Shown: positions 26,601 to 39,736, numbered from the stretch's first letter. The stretch is DNA of 64,000 bases from Proteromonas lacertae (GCA_002245135.1 NGBS01000892.1:39191-103190); one strand, 5' to 3'. A program made the numbers and translations. The notes: a model not told the origin generated them from the letters alone.

Positions 26601-29600
26601 TATTGTATCATTTGATACACAAGATGTTAAACTGCCTTCATAGATACTTTCAAATAATACAGATTTACTTCCAAATAATATCATCTCATTCGTTTCATAA
26701 TGAAGAAATTGTAATGGAGAAAATTCAGCATTAGTTATATCTTCAACACTCAATTTCAAGGGAATTTCGATTGATTTGCTTTTCAATAAACATTTTATCT
26801 TATATTCTTTCATTTCAATTTCACTCACATAACCATTCGAATAGATTTTACCATTCGATTTTATTGATATGTTCGAAGGAAGATTTTGATCTGATGATAT
26901 TGAACAATCATGAATTGGATTACTACATTTCGGTTTTAAGATTCTAAATTCATGATTTATTGGAATTTTTATTCCATCTTCTACAACAATTCCATAATCA
27001 CATTCAGTGTCTTTATCATCATAGATTTCTAATAGGATTTTCTTTTTCATTAATTTATCATTTTTTATATAAGATACTTCGTAGATTCTTTCAAACATGG
27101 TTTCTTCACTCATTCCTAATATTACACATTCAGATGATAAATATAAACTATTAGGTAAATTTTCTTCAATTGAACAATATGAAATCTCTGAATCTTTTTC
27201 TTCAGATGATAAGATATCTAATTTAGTTAACTCATTTACATAGATCTTATATAATGATGGTTCTTTTATCATTATTGAGTTTATTGAAGATCCATAAGAA
27301 TTTGAAATCTTTATCAAGATTTCTTTCTCATCGATATCTTCTCCAACTAGTCCACTTATCAAACATTTATTATTATCAAATACTAATCCTTTCATTCTTA
27401 TTTCGTTTAGAAATTCACAACTGTTTCCACCATTTATTATTGTGGGATTTATATATACTTTTGATCCTCTCACTAATTCATATACTTCATTTCTCAATAT
27501 TGGTAAACTACTACTATAATCAATTAAATCTATTTTCAATAATATTGATTCTTGTTCATCGTACAATTCACCTCTTTTCACTAAATATAAATCATTTATT
27601 AATATTTCATATTCGACTCTTTTACTTTTATCTAATAGATTCATTTTGATTTTATAATTTAGTCCATTCAATGTATGATTTTTATATTCTCCATTTACAC
27701 TTATGGTTGTTTCAGTTATTAATTCATCAAATGAAGATATTCTACATTTTACTTCAGAATCTCCAATAATTAGAATGGAATAATCAAAGCCACTATTTGC
27801 ATAACTAAATTTGATTGTTGTTTTAGAATATCCAGATTTGGAATATCGAATTATTGTGGATATTGTATTGGAAGTAAATAATAATGGTTTTCCACTTATT
27901 ACACTAGTTCTATTATCAATTGATAAGCCAAGAGGTAAATCATTACTGAAATATAAATATTTATTCACATCGCTATTTGACAAGCAAGCTTCATTAAATT
28001 CACCAATTGGAAATGGAATATTAAATTTTGAATTTTGACATTCAAATAATGGATTGGTTTCATCTTTCATTTCTTTTATTCCTATTTCAATTGTTGTGGT
28101 GATTTTAGGAATTATTTCATCACCTTGAGTATATGGACCACTTTCAATCACATAATATTTCATCTCACTTTCAACTAATCCAATTCCATTTATCTCACCA
28201 TTTTCAATATTCAGTTTCAAACCCATTGGTAATTCTGGATAGATTGAATATCTTGTTGAATCACTTTTAGCTACTCCTAATGATGAATAGATTATTGGAT
28301 TATTATTAGGAATTGGAAAATATAATGGATATAATGAATATGTAAAATTATATGTTACTAAAGATTGAGATATATATCCAATACAACTATCATCTAATAA
28401 ATTATTATCATTTTCATTAAATTTACTAGCTACACATCGATAAGGAGGAGATTCAATATTTGGTCTGGCACAATTCAATTGAATTGGTAAATTTACAGTA
28501 TTAGCTCCAGAGCTTGCTCCATTTAATCCTGATGTACAACCAGCACCATTTGTCAAATTCCATATGCCATTTGTAACTGTAGTTTTTATATAAAATGCTA
28601 CTGTTCCACCTCCATAAAAATTACCACATGCCTTACTTACATATCCATCAAATTTAATAATACTAGATTTGGTAAAATCAATTCCCAAATTATTCCAAAA
28701 TTCATATCCTAATCGATATCCTACGATCTTTTGAGTCATTTTATAATATAATTTTGATTCTGAACGAGGATGTATAATAATGTTATTTAATTCACAAGTT
28801 GTTTTATCAAAATTATCTTTATAATAAGAGGATAAAAATCCTGGAATATAAAATTCAGCTTTGCTATAGAATAAAAAAGAAATAGAAAATGAACTAGAAC
28901 TGTGAGGATTACTTCCTGTTATTCTAATATCAACAGGATTTCCACTTGCTGTTCCACTGATTTTACAGGTTGACATATCAAACGATAATCCATTTCCTAT
29001 TGTAGCGCTTGATGAACAGGATGTTAAACTGCCTTCATAGATACTTTCAAATAATACAGATTTACTTCCAAATAATATCATCTCATTCGTTTCATAATGA
29101 AGAAATTGTAATGGAGATGAAGATGGAGAAGAAATTTCAACTATACTCAATTTCAAGGGAATTTCGATTGAATCACATATTATTATATATTCACTTTCAT
29201 TCATCAAATCACCTATTCCATTTGTGGAAATTTCACCATTCAGTTCATTCAGATTCAATCCATCAGGAAATTTCATTCCATCTTTCAATATACATTTTGA
29301 AAATACAGAATTGCATTTTGGACCTAATATTCGAAATTTATGATTTAATGGGATTTTTATTCTATTATCATCTACTCCATAACTACATTCACTTAATAAT
29401 CCATCACTTATTCCAATATATACATTCTCATATAATGTATGACCTTCATAATTGTAGATTATTTCATATTTCATTGGTTTTTCTATTCTATCAGGAATTC
29501 CAACTATTTTACAATTCTTTGATACTCTCATATTTCCACTTAATTCTGGAATTATTTCACAATATTTAAATTCTTTTTCTATTGAACTTAATGTTATTAC

Positions 29601-32600
29601 ATTTGAGAATGGTTTATTAACATATCCAATTGTTGTTTCTTTTGTATTAATCAACAATTTTGTTCCATTTTCTCCATGAGAATTTTCACATCTTATTTCT
29701 ATTTCTAAATTCAATATTTCTTCATTCATATTTACATTTATCATTCCTGTTTCAGAATTCACTTTCATTCCATTTGGTAAATTTATTCCATAACAATTCT
29801 TACCTCCATTCTCTATTATTGGATAGATTTGAAAATCAATATTTCTTGAGAATGTAAATTTTGAACTATCATATTTTATATTTGGAATTGAATCTCTTAG
29901 TAAAGATAATGAAAATTCACTTTCTTCTAATGGATTTATATCTCCTCCTTTTATTATTTCATTATTCTTTGTTGAGAGTTTATACCATCCACCAAGATTC
30001 TTGTTATTATGTTTAATTGTTAATGAAATATCTGGATTGGTTAAACATTTCTCAAATATCAATTCTTTATTTAATTCACTTAAATCAGATGTAAATATTT
30101 CATTTCTTTCATTCATTATTCTTATTTCTGTATTATTATCAGCTATATAATATGTTAATAATAAATAGTTATCACATGATGTTACTTTAAAAGAAATATA
30201 ACATTTTTGAATTTCATTGGGTGTTAATCTGAATATTAAACTCATTGTATTTGTTATATCATTTGGTGCAATTCCACTTATTTCACCTGTATTTTCATTA
30301 ATAGTAATACCATTAGGAAGAGTGTATGAATAATATTTTTGTTTTGATAATGTATCTGAAGGAGATAAAGAAACAGATCTTCCTGGAATAACATTCACTT
30401 CATTTGAATTATAGGAAAATGTTGATTCTTTAAACATTTTATTTATTCCAATTTGAATTGTAGTAATAATTTTAGGAATTATTTCATCACCTCGAGTATA
30501 TGGACCACTTTCAATCACATAATATTTCAACTCACTTTCAACTAATCCAATTCCATTTATCTCACCATTTTCAATATTCAGTTTCAAACCCATTGGTAAT
30601 TCTGGATAGATTGAATATCTTGTTAAATCACTTTTAGCTACTCCTAATGATGAATAGATTATTGGATTATTATTAGGAATTGGAAAATATAATGGATATA
30701 ATGAATATGTAAAATTATATGTTACTAAAGATTGAGATATATATCCAATACAACTATCATCGACTAAATTATTATCATTTGTATAAGATTTTGATGTAAT
30801 GCATTGATAAAGAGGAGATTCAATATTTGGTCTGGCACAATTCAATTGAATTTGACCATTTATAGTAGATGCACCACTACCTGATCCAGCTAATTTTGAT
30901 CCACAATCAGAGTTTGAATAAGTCCATATACCATTTGCAGCTGTGGTTTTTATATATGTTGCTACTGTTCCACCTCCATAAAAATTACCACATGCCTTAC
31001 TTACATATCCATCAAATTGAAGAATACTAGATTTGGTAAAATCTACTCCCAGATTATTCCAAAATTCATATCCTAATCGATATCCTACGATCTTTTGAGT
31101 CATTTTATAATATAATTTTGATTCTGAACGAGGATGAATAATGATATTATTTGTATCACAAGTTGTTTTATCAAAATTATCTTTATAATAAGATGAGAAA
31201 TAGCCAGGAATATAACTTATACTAAGAGAATATTGAAATTTAATTGCAATTGAACTAGAACTATGAGGATTACTTCCAGTTATTCTAATATCAACAGTAT
31301 TTCCACTTGCTGTTCCACTGATTTTACAGGTTGAACTATCTAATAATAATCCATTTCCTATTGTAGTACTTGATGAACAGGATGTTAAACTGCCTTCATA
31401 GATACTTTCAAAGGAAACTGGTTTGTTTTTAAATACTACCATCTCATTTGTTTCATAATGAAGATATTGTAATGGATATAAAGATGGAGAAGAAATTTCA
31501 ACTATACTCAATTTCAAAGGAATTTCGATTGAATCACATATTATTATATATTCACTTTCAATCATCAAATCACCTATTCCACTTGTTGAGATTTCACCAT
31601 TCAGTTCATTCAGATTCAAACCATCAGGGAATTTCATTCCATCTTTCAATATACATTTTGAAAATACAGAATTACATTTTGGTCCTAATATTCGAAATTT
31701 ATGATTTAATGGAATTCTTATTCTATTATCATCTACTCCATAACTACATTCACTCAATAATCCATCATTTGCGACACCTAATTCTATTGTTTCAACTTGA
31801 TAATTAACTCCATTGTAGTATAATATTGAATATTCTTTCAAGAATGATTCTTCTATTGGATTTCCTGATATTTCACAATTCTTTGATAAGATTATTCCTG
31901 ATGGTAATGGAGATGTAGATTCACAATATTCAATCAATTGATTTGGATATACTATAGGAGTTGGATTAATTACCTCATTTACTTTATATCGATATATTAT
32001 CTCTGATTTTACACTGAACTTAATAGATGTTTCATATTCGCCAAAATCATTCATCACTTTTATTATACATTCTTTATTATCAATCTCTTCAACAGGAATT
32101 CCACTGAATATTCCATTTTCTACATCAAATTTCATTCCTTTTGGAATATAACTTGCTACAAATGATTTACCTCCATTTATTACTTTTGGCATTATTTCGA
32201 TTATTGGTTTATTCATTTTTAATTCATATTTTAGATTTTCATATACTATTATTGGTTTTTCTATACTATTCAATAATAATGTTAAAGTTCTTTTCATCAA
32301 GGGATATAAATTAACACATTCAAAATAAAGATGATTTGAATTATAAATCTTTATAAATCCATTTGATTTGGATATTTCATTATTTTCTATCTTTATTTCG
32401 ATTTTATTTGAATATGATGAAACTGCAATTTGATATGATTTTATCATATTTGATTCATCACTCTCTATTGTAAATATCTTTACATCACTTTCAAAGATTT
32501 CTATTTTTGTGTTTGGAAATATAATAAAAACAGTTAATTCGAAGAATTCTGTTGATGAAGTTGAGGATGAAAATATTAATTCTTTTCTTCTAATTCCAGA

Positions 32601-35038
32601 TTTACTTCTACTATATATTGTTGATTTTTCATTCAATAATGCATTTGTAGAAACACCACTTATCATTCCATTTTCAGAAATACTAATTCCATCAGGTAAA
32701 TCTAATGAATAAAATATTGAATTACTAGCTCCATTACATTGAATATAAATATTCTCATATGGATTAAATGTGATTGGATCTGTTCCATTGCATATAATTT
32801 CACCATTATCGATTATTGAATTACTAATTCCAATCTGAATTGTTGTGGTGATTTTAGGAATTATTTCATCACCTCGAGTATATGGACCACTTTCAATCAC
32901 ATAATATTTCAACTCACTTTCAACTAATCCAATTCCATTTATCTCACCATTTTCAATATTCAGTTTCAAACCCATTGGTAATTCTGGATAGATTGAATAT
33001 CTTGTTAAATCACTTTTAGCTACTCCTAATGATGAATAGATTATTGGATTATTATTAGGAATTGGAAAATATAATGGATATAATGAATATGTAAAATTAT
33101 ATGTTACTAAAGATTGAGATATATATCCAATACAACTATCATCGACTAAATTATTATCATTTGTATAAGATTTTGATGTAATGCATTGATAAAGAGGAGA
33201 TTCAATATTTGGTCTGGCACAATTCAATTGAATTTGACCATTTATAGTAGATGCACCACTACCTGATCCAGCTAATTTTGATCCACAATCAGAGTTTGAA
33301 TAAGTCCATATACCATTTGCAGCTGTGGTTTTTATATATGTTGCTACTGTTCCACCTCCATAAAAATTACCACATGCCTTACTTACATATCCATCAAATT
33401 GAAGAATACTAGATTTGGTAAAATCTACTCCCAGATTATTCCAAAATTCATATCCTAATCGATATCCTACGATCTTTTGAGTCATTTTATAATATAATTT
33501 TGATTCTGAACGAGGATGAATAATGATATTATTTGTATCACAAGTTGTTTTATCAAAATTATCTTTATAATAAGATGAGAAATAGCCAGGAATATAACTT
33601 ATACTAAGAGAATATTGAAATTTAATTGCAATTGAACTAGAACTATGAGGATTACTTCCAGTTATTCTAATATCAACAGTATTTCCACTTGCTGTTCCAC
33701 TGATTTTACAGGTTGAACTATCTAATAATAATCCATTTCCTATTGTAGTACTTGATGAACAGGATGTTAAACTGCCTTCATAGATACTTTCAAAGGAAAC
33801 TGGTTTGTTTTTAAATACTACCATCTCATTTGTTTCATAATGAAGATATTGTAATGGATATAAAGATGGAGAAGAAATTTCAACTATACTCAATTTCAAG
33901 GGAATTTCGATTGAATCACATATTATTATATATTCACTTTCAATCATCAAATCACCTATTCCACTTGTTGAGATTTCACCATTCAGTTCATTCAGATTCA
34001 ATCCATCAGGAAATTTCATTCCATCTTTCAATATACATTTTGAAAATACAGAATTACATTTTGGTCCTAATATTCGAAATTTATGATTTAATGGAATTCT
34101 TATTCTATTATCATCTACTCCATAACTACATTCACTCAATAATCCATCACTTACACCTATCTTCACTATCTCTGTAAAAGTTCTTCCATCAATCAATTCA
34201 TATTCAAATGTATATTCTTTCATATAAGATTTAACACTTGGAATTCCTTGAATACTACAAGATGAACTAACTGATAAACCATTTGGTAATATTTTATCAC
34301 TTTTACAATTCTTTACTTTTCCTTTCACACTTATTCCTCTTACACCTATTACTTCATCTCCTACATAAAACATTAAACCAAAATGACTTGTAAATAACAT
34401 TTTAAACTCAACTGATTCTTTGTCTTTTATACATTTTACTATCACTTCTTTTATTTCAAATTCTTTGTTTATTTTGCCAGTAAATACACCATTTGTAAAT
34501 GTCATACCATCAGGAATATAATTTGTTGTATAACTATCACAACCTGTACTTTCAGTAGGATTTATTGTATAAGAATTACCAACAGTGAAATTAACAAAAT
34601 ATTCATCATATTTAAGAGACAAGGTAGGTTCATCTGGTAATACTCTAGATACTGATTCTTTATCAGGTAAGATATTCACATCAACACATACCACTTTTGA
34701 TTTGGGATTTTCTGAAATACCGAGTGTTAAACCTAATTCAAGATTTTCATTATCAGCTTTACATGATACTAAGAAGTTGGTTGCTTTCATTATCTCATCT
34801 GTTCTTCCAACAAGAGTACAGTTTTCTGTGATTGATAAACCAAAAGGTAGATTTGGTGCTATTCTGCATCTATTGATTTTTGTTGAACAATTAATCAAAC
34901 TTAAATCAACAGATTGATCAAGTGATAAACAAATTGACTTAGTTTTCTGCGCGCAACCAGCAAAAGTTATGCCTAAAATAGAAATAAAGATATACTGAAG
35001 AAAGCACTAATCAAAATGAATGTACAAACGATATACAT
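14694..35038 (-). CDS. Giant secreted multidomain repeat protein (about 6,773 aa)
   Basis: The ATG at 35038 opens a 43-nt exon, then a 23-nt intron (34973-34995), then one exon of over 20 kb. The first exon plus the start of the second encodes a signal peptide (MYIVCTFILISAFFSITFAG). Regions: Ig-like repeats of the LP.GL.....G.ISG type (putative-Ig/He_PIG style) throughout; five tandem units of about 790 residues (about 290-4270), each with a module carrying YFSSYYKDNFDK and YYKMTQKIVGYR..YEFWNNLG that may be PA14-like; a discoidin (F5/8)-like part about 4430-4590; a short Cys-rich element; more Ig-like repeats to about 5840; a GLUG-like beta-helix about 5955-6340 (repeated GGLIG/GSLIG); and EGF-like modules to the end (C.NNGKC..ITGNCECFDG). 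No C-terminal membrane helix is seen, so it is probably secreted or wall-associated. An adhesive role is inferred. Confidence 0.9.
22190..29410. repeat. Three further diverged tandem units of the giant gene
   Basis: Anchoring on the CSYG/CDYG motif near 29400, 27005 and 24597 gives unit lengths of about 2,360-2,410 bp, continuing the spacing of the two near-identical copies. All units share the YYKMTQKIVGYR and NFTYSLYPLYFPIPNN blocks. The segment between them (about 23600-23830, 26010-26220, 28420-28640) is clearly different in each unit. Units four and five also share nearly identical stretches at about 25380-25900 and 27780-28310. Confidence 0.8.
30460..31780. repeat. Internal repeat block of the giant gene, near-identical copy B
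   Basis: Second copy of the near-identical block, offset about 2,380 bp from copy A. The DNA just outside (for example 31790-32780 versus 34150-34560) differs clearly between copies, so the high identity is confined to the block. Confidence 0.85.
32840..34160. repeat. Internal repeat block of the giant gene, near-identical copy A
   Basis: This block encodes the stretch from CSYGVDDNRIRIPLNH through the YYKMTQKIVGYR module to GPYTRGDEIIPK. By eye it matches the block at about 30460-31780 almost base for base, silent positions included, with only scattered differences (for example at 33900 versus 31520). That suggests recent duplication or gene conversion. Confidence 0.85.
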
Positions 35039-35063
35039 ATCAACCAATAAAATATTCAAATAT

Positions 35064-35075
35064 CCCAAAATTTTG
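35064..35075. promoter_or_regulatory. Perfect 12-bp palindrome upstream of the giant gene
   Basis: CCAAAATTTTGG lies 26-37 bp upstream of the giant gene's start codon, in the 148-bp gap shared with the 3' end of the neighbouring gene. It could be a promoter element, but AT-rich palindromes arise easily by chance here. Confidence 0.3.
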
Positions 35076-35186
35076 GTTGAATAGATCCATACCCCAATTT
35101 TTGAATTACGTTTTTAAAAAATATTGAAAAATGATAATATACTTATTAAATTGATTAAATTATTTCTATTATATAAACCTTTTATT

Positions 35187-36251
35187 TCATTTATTCATTC
35201 TACTTCTTGTTTTGTCTCTGTGACGTTTATTGTGTTTCATTTCATGTTTACACTCTCTTTCATGTTTATACATATCACCAAAGGATGTAAATATTTTTTT
35301 CTTACATATTTTACACTTAAATCTTGGAGATCTACTCAAATCAAATTCATTCAACGAATAAATTATATCATATAAGCAAGTCCTTATAACTATAAACTTA
35401 TTCATAAAATAACTAGGAATTTCAACATCTTTAAATTGTTTTATAAATCTTTGATATTTTGTTAAAATTGGAAAAGGATGAAGTGATTTATATTTAATAA
35501 ACCATATACCAAATTCATTCATAGACATTATCTTTGTTTCTAAATCCAATACACTATCAGGCATAGAAATAATATCATTTTTACTAATTTGTATGTCTAA
35601 AACATCAACTGCAAAATCTGCTAAATTCTCTAATAGTATAATTGATTGGTTTTCTGATAGACAGTGGAAAAAAATGAATAAAATATGCAAAACTACATTC
35701 GGTGAAGTCTATCAAAATATAATCACATTATTCAAATATACCATTGGATTTTTTATAGCTTCAATTAACATATGTAATTCATTAATCACTTTTTCATTGT
35801 GTCTTCGGTTCAATTCACTATTGCTTGACGGATAATCATAATTTGACATATACTTCTGTATTATATCTTTCAACATCACATTTCGATCTTCTTGACGGTT
35901 TATCTCTTCATGAAAAAACTTTCTTTCGAGTAGATATCGCCTTACTACAGATTGAATTTTTATTGCACTAAGTATTTGATACGACTATTATTCTAAAAAT
36001 ATTATAGAACATACATAAGAGCTTTTTCGTTTCGTTGAATACCCTATTAAACAGTTACTTATATTTACTTGAGATGTTAACGCTTCATATTCTTCACTAC
36101 CACCTGTGCGCTCTTTATGACTACTACGTGATGATGATAAATGGTAGGATTGAACCTTTATTGTGTGAATGTTGCGATTGTTAGTAATGTTGTATAAAAA
36201 TGGAGATGAACCATCTTTACTCGTAGTAGATTTACAGGAAAACCTCTTCAT
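35187..36251 (-). CDS. IQ-motif and C-terminal zinc-finger-like protein, paralogue A
   Basis: Three exons (36251-36015, 35984-35742, 35708-35187) joined across introns of 30 and 33 nt give 333 residues. A Ser-rich N-terminus precedes an IQ calmodulin-binding-type motif (AIKIQSVVRRYL), then the conserved junction IKNP..SPN at intron 2, a helical region with FIKYKSLHPFP and ..YDIIYSLNEFD, and a C-terminal finger-like CKICKK..12..HEREC followed by a basic tail. The divergently transcribed neighbour at 36708 has the same architecture and one intron at the same position and phase. It may be a calmodulin-regulated nucleic-acid or cytoskeletal protein, but no specific family was recognised. Confidence 0.8.
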
Positions 36252-36707
36252 CTTAAACTTTTGTTTATATTAGGAATAGAAGGAGAAAAAAATTCACTAT
36301 TCAAAATTAAGAAACGCATATATTTTCATAATTCTAAAAATTCATGAAAATGAATTATCTACTCATCATTCACTAGTAATAAACGCTACTATACCATCTC
36401 GTTATTATTCAAACCATTATAACTTCAAAAGTCATTTGTTCACAAAATACTCTACAACTACAGTCATAATACTATATACTGTTAATTTCTTCTTAGGTAC
36501 ATGTTTACTCACATTTTCTATCATTTATATAGATTATTCAAAATTTAGATTTTGTTGAAATAATCTACATCCTTACTATAGCATATGTAATTTCAATTAT
36601 TACAATTTTATATTCTTTCATTTATCGAATAAACATGAAAGATATGAAGAATATTGGATTAAGCCTCACCTTTTATATTTATTTATTTTAATTGACAGTG
36701 TGTATGA
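36252..36707. other. Shared upstream region of the divergent IQ/zinc-finger pair
   Basis: This 456-bp AT-rich stretch separates two start codons facing away from each other. No extended ORF or RNA gene is seen, and it should contain both promoters. I could not single out a convincing motif. Confidence 0.5.
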
Positions 36708-37894
36708 ATGAGTGTGAAAACAGGAGGAAAATTAATATTGACTGGATCTTTAATAAATAGAGGAAGAAATACAACATTATCAGCTGATCTTTTGAATGAG
36801 TTTAATTGTTATCAGTTAATAACCTCCAGACCATCTAAATTAACACAAGTAGTTAAGACTATAAAAGTAAAGGAATGTAGAAATGATAAGCTTGAATCAT
36901 CCACAGTAGAAACTTCAAGTAGCGGTTCTATTACTTATTCCATGTTAAGCAATCCTTTATCTGTGCATAGTAGATTATTATCTGTTAGTTTAAGTAATAT
37001 TAGGCCAACAGTATATAATAGTTCTATATTTGAATATAGAAATTATCAGAGATGAGATTAGATTTAATTATTAAATTACAGTCTGTTGTAAGAAGATATT
37101 TAGTTAATCGAGTGTATTGTGTTAGAGATGTGAATAGAAAGAATAGTTTACATGCAATGGTTAGTGATATATTATCAGCAAAAGGTAAAAATGGATTTTC
37201 AATAAACCTTCAATATCATAGTTATAGAATAATTACGAAATATGCATATAGTGATTTAGATGTAATGGTAAAAATGATTAAAAATCCATCCGTATTATTG
37301 ATAGTTGTATTTATATGAATAAATAGTCTTCACCGTTGTTGATTAGTAATATTTTATTAATTTTATTTAACTGTATATCCACAAACGATGATCATATTGT
37401 AGAAAAGGAATTCTGTATATTAGTTCGTGATATATTGCATATTACATTTTCCACATCAGATATTCTTTGTATTTAGTTTATTTACTTGTTTTTAAATAGC
37501 ATTGCAGAATACATCTGAATTGCCAATATTACCTGTAACATTTGATGGTTTGTTAGAATGGTTTATGACTTACAAAGCAAAACATCCATTTAAAAAGCAA
37601 AATAAGTTGAGAATGTTTTTTGATTCGTTTAGTAAAAATGATATTCCTGTATCATTCATAATGAAGTTAATGGAATCTAGATCAATGTTTTACGACTTGG
37701 TGTTTAATATTCACAAATTTGAACAAGCTAATAAACAGTTGACATGTTATATATGTGGACAGCATTTTGTTTATCCATATTATTATGTAAAACACGTTGT
37801 AATTTGTAAGAAATTGTCAAATAATGGTGGTGATAATAATATACATAGAAAACATCATCATCACCATAGACATCATAAGCATAGTAAGAAGTAA
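36708..37894 (+). CDS. IQ-motif and C-terminal zinc-finger-like protein, paralogue B
   Basis: Four exons (36708-37010, 37040-37291, 37327-37468, 37500-37894; introns 29, 35 and 31 nt) give 363 residues. The IQ motif LIIKLQSVVRRYLVNR matches paralogue A. The conserved IKNP|SSP junction carries an intron in both genes. The C-terminal region has FMTYKAKHPF, FYDLVFNIHKFE and CYICGQ..12..HVVIC, a C2HC-type finger candidate, then a His-rich tail (HRKHHHHHRHHKHSKK). Paralogue A lacks the third intron. The N-terminal 100 residues are Ser/Thr-rich and unlike A. The pair looks like an old inverted duplication. Confidence 0.82.
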
Positions 37895-37978
37895 ATAGTA
37901 TTAAGTCATTTATAATGAATTTTGGTGTTTTTATTGTTAATACAAAGTAATACACATAAATACACGTATTTGAATAAA

Positions 37979-39736
37979 ATGGGAATTAGAGGATTATATA
38001 AGGTTATTAAGAGTAATTTCAATTATTTAGAAGAAAATATAGAAGTAAATGATGAGTATGATTAATAAATGTTTTTATTTATTAGCATTTTGATTTATGT
38101 TGATGCTTATAATGTGTTATTTGAAATACTAAAATCCAAGGGATATTATCATAGTGATATTAATGAGTTTATTCAATACTGTGAAGAATATTTAGATTTA
38201 CTTGACCATGCAAACATCAAATCTGTCTGGTTCTTTGATGGTCCAGCAGATCTATCAAAAGCTGATACATTAATGGAAAGACAAAAGCAAAGATTTGATG
38301 AAGCACAAAAAGCATATAATTATCTAAAATCAGGAGGAGATATTTGTATATATAATATTAAATATATAGCATAATATAGATAATTTAAATCAGACTACAT
38401 TATTTGATGTTTTACCACATTTGTTGAAGAAAAGAAATATTGAGTTAAAGATGTGTTCTTCAGAATGTGATGAGTATAATAATATGTTATTATTAATAGA
38501 ATTCTTCTTCATAATGCTTTAATTGATCAAGCATATATATTAAGTAATGATTCTGATTTTATAACCCATAAAAATATCAAAGGAGTAATAAGAATTGACA
38601 GTTTTTATAGATATGAAGATAAATTGTATTTCAAAGTAATGAATCATGATAAATTACTGAGTTTACTTGGAATAGATGAAGAAATGTTTGTTATATTAAT
38701 ATATTTGCAAGGTAATGATTATGTAAAATGTCCAAAATATATTATTGATTATATAGTTGAAAGTTGTACAGGTTATTCGACAAAAGTTTATCCAACAGTT
38801 CAATTAAACTCTGTGTATCTTCAAAAAATGTCTCAAATGTATAGAAAAGATAAAACTAGTTATAAAAGTAATTGGGAATATGTTTTATCACCATCTAAAA
38901 GAACAAAAGAAATCCAACAAATAAAAAATGATATTCAATCAATAAAAGACATTTTTGAATCAATTAAAACAAGAAATATTGAAGATAATGATGTATTTTC
39001 AAAACAAGAAATTCCTAGAGATGTTATATGTTTGTGTAAGTATCAAAAACTATATGAATGTGCAACAATATCAATTGTATTGAATTATGAATATAAGAAT
39101 GTATATGAAAAGATTTATGATTTTATATTCACACTATTATCAAAGCCAAATGAGAAATATAAGTTAATATCAAACATATCAAAACAAAGGAATTATCAGA
39201 ATCAGTTGAAATTATTAATTAATGTAAAGACTGAAGCATATACAATAGAAAGAATACATGAATTGAAATACAGTGAAAATATTAATTATATAAAATTGTT
39301 ACAATTATTCTTTAAAATTGATTTATCTTCAGTTCCAAAAGAAAAGTATTTCTATATTTTAGTGTTAAAGTTTCTAATTAAGTTTAACAGTGTAAAGTAT
39401 TTTGATACTGCTTTAATGTTATGTTTGACTTGTCCAAATATTGAATTAGTAAATGTGAAAGGAAGTGATAATAATATAGTATTAGGTAATATAAAAATGG
39501 CTGAAATTGTTAGAATTCATTTGGATTTACAAAGTCTTTCAAAAGTTGTAATTGATTTATTATGGTTTATGAATATACCATATAAATATGATTTAGATTA
39601 TATGAAAAGAATCTCAAGATGTTATATAATTCATTTTATAACAGTTTTGGAAAAAAGACCAATATCTTCAATTTTATCAACACAAGAAAAGGAATGGAAA
39701 GATAATTATGAAAGTTTAGAAGTATTTGTGAAATAA
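37979..39736 (+). CDS. XPG/FEN1-superfamily nuclease-like protein (Asteroid type)
   Basis: Four exons with introns 38056-38085 (30 nt), 38346-38379 (34 nt) and 38474-38499 (26 nt) give 555 residues. The N-terminus MGIRGLYKVIKSN is typical of the XPG/Rad2 superfamily, where the free N-terminus is near the active site. It is followed by ILIYVDAYNVLFEIL with the conserved Asp, a helical insert with ERQKQRFDEAQKAY, and an XPG-I-like block SSECDE..LIDQAYILSNDSDF, then IYLQGNDYV. The order and spacing fit Asteroid-like members better than FEN1. Acidic residues likely to bind metal are partly kept (D of VDAYN, E/D of SECDE, DSD, ND). Activity is unproven; the C-terminal 300 residues are helical and unrecognised. 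Confidence 0.8.

Noticed and set aside
23600-33380. Firm call of PA14 domains in the giant-protein repeats
   Set aside because: Position and aromatic pattern are suggestive, but the usual PA14 motifs are not clearly visible; left as possible.
15218-34917. Many plus-strand frames of 60-190 codons opposite the giant gene
   Set aside because: They are antisense shadows of a 20-kb open frame: rich in Leu, Ile, His, Phe and Tyr, without motifs, and recurring in step with the internal repeats.
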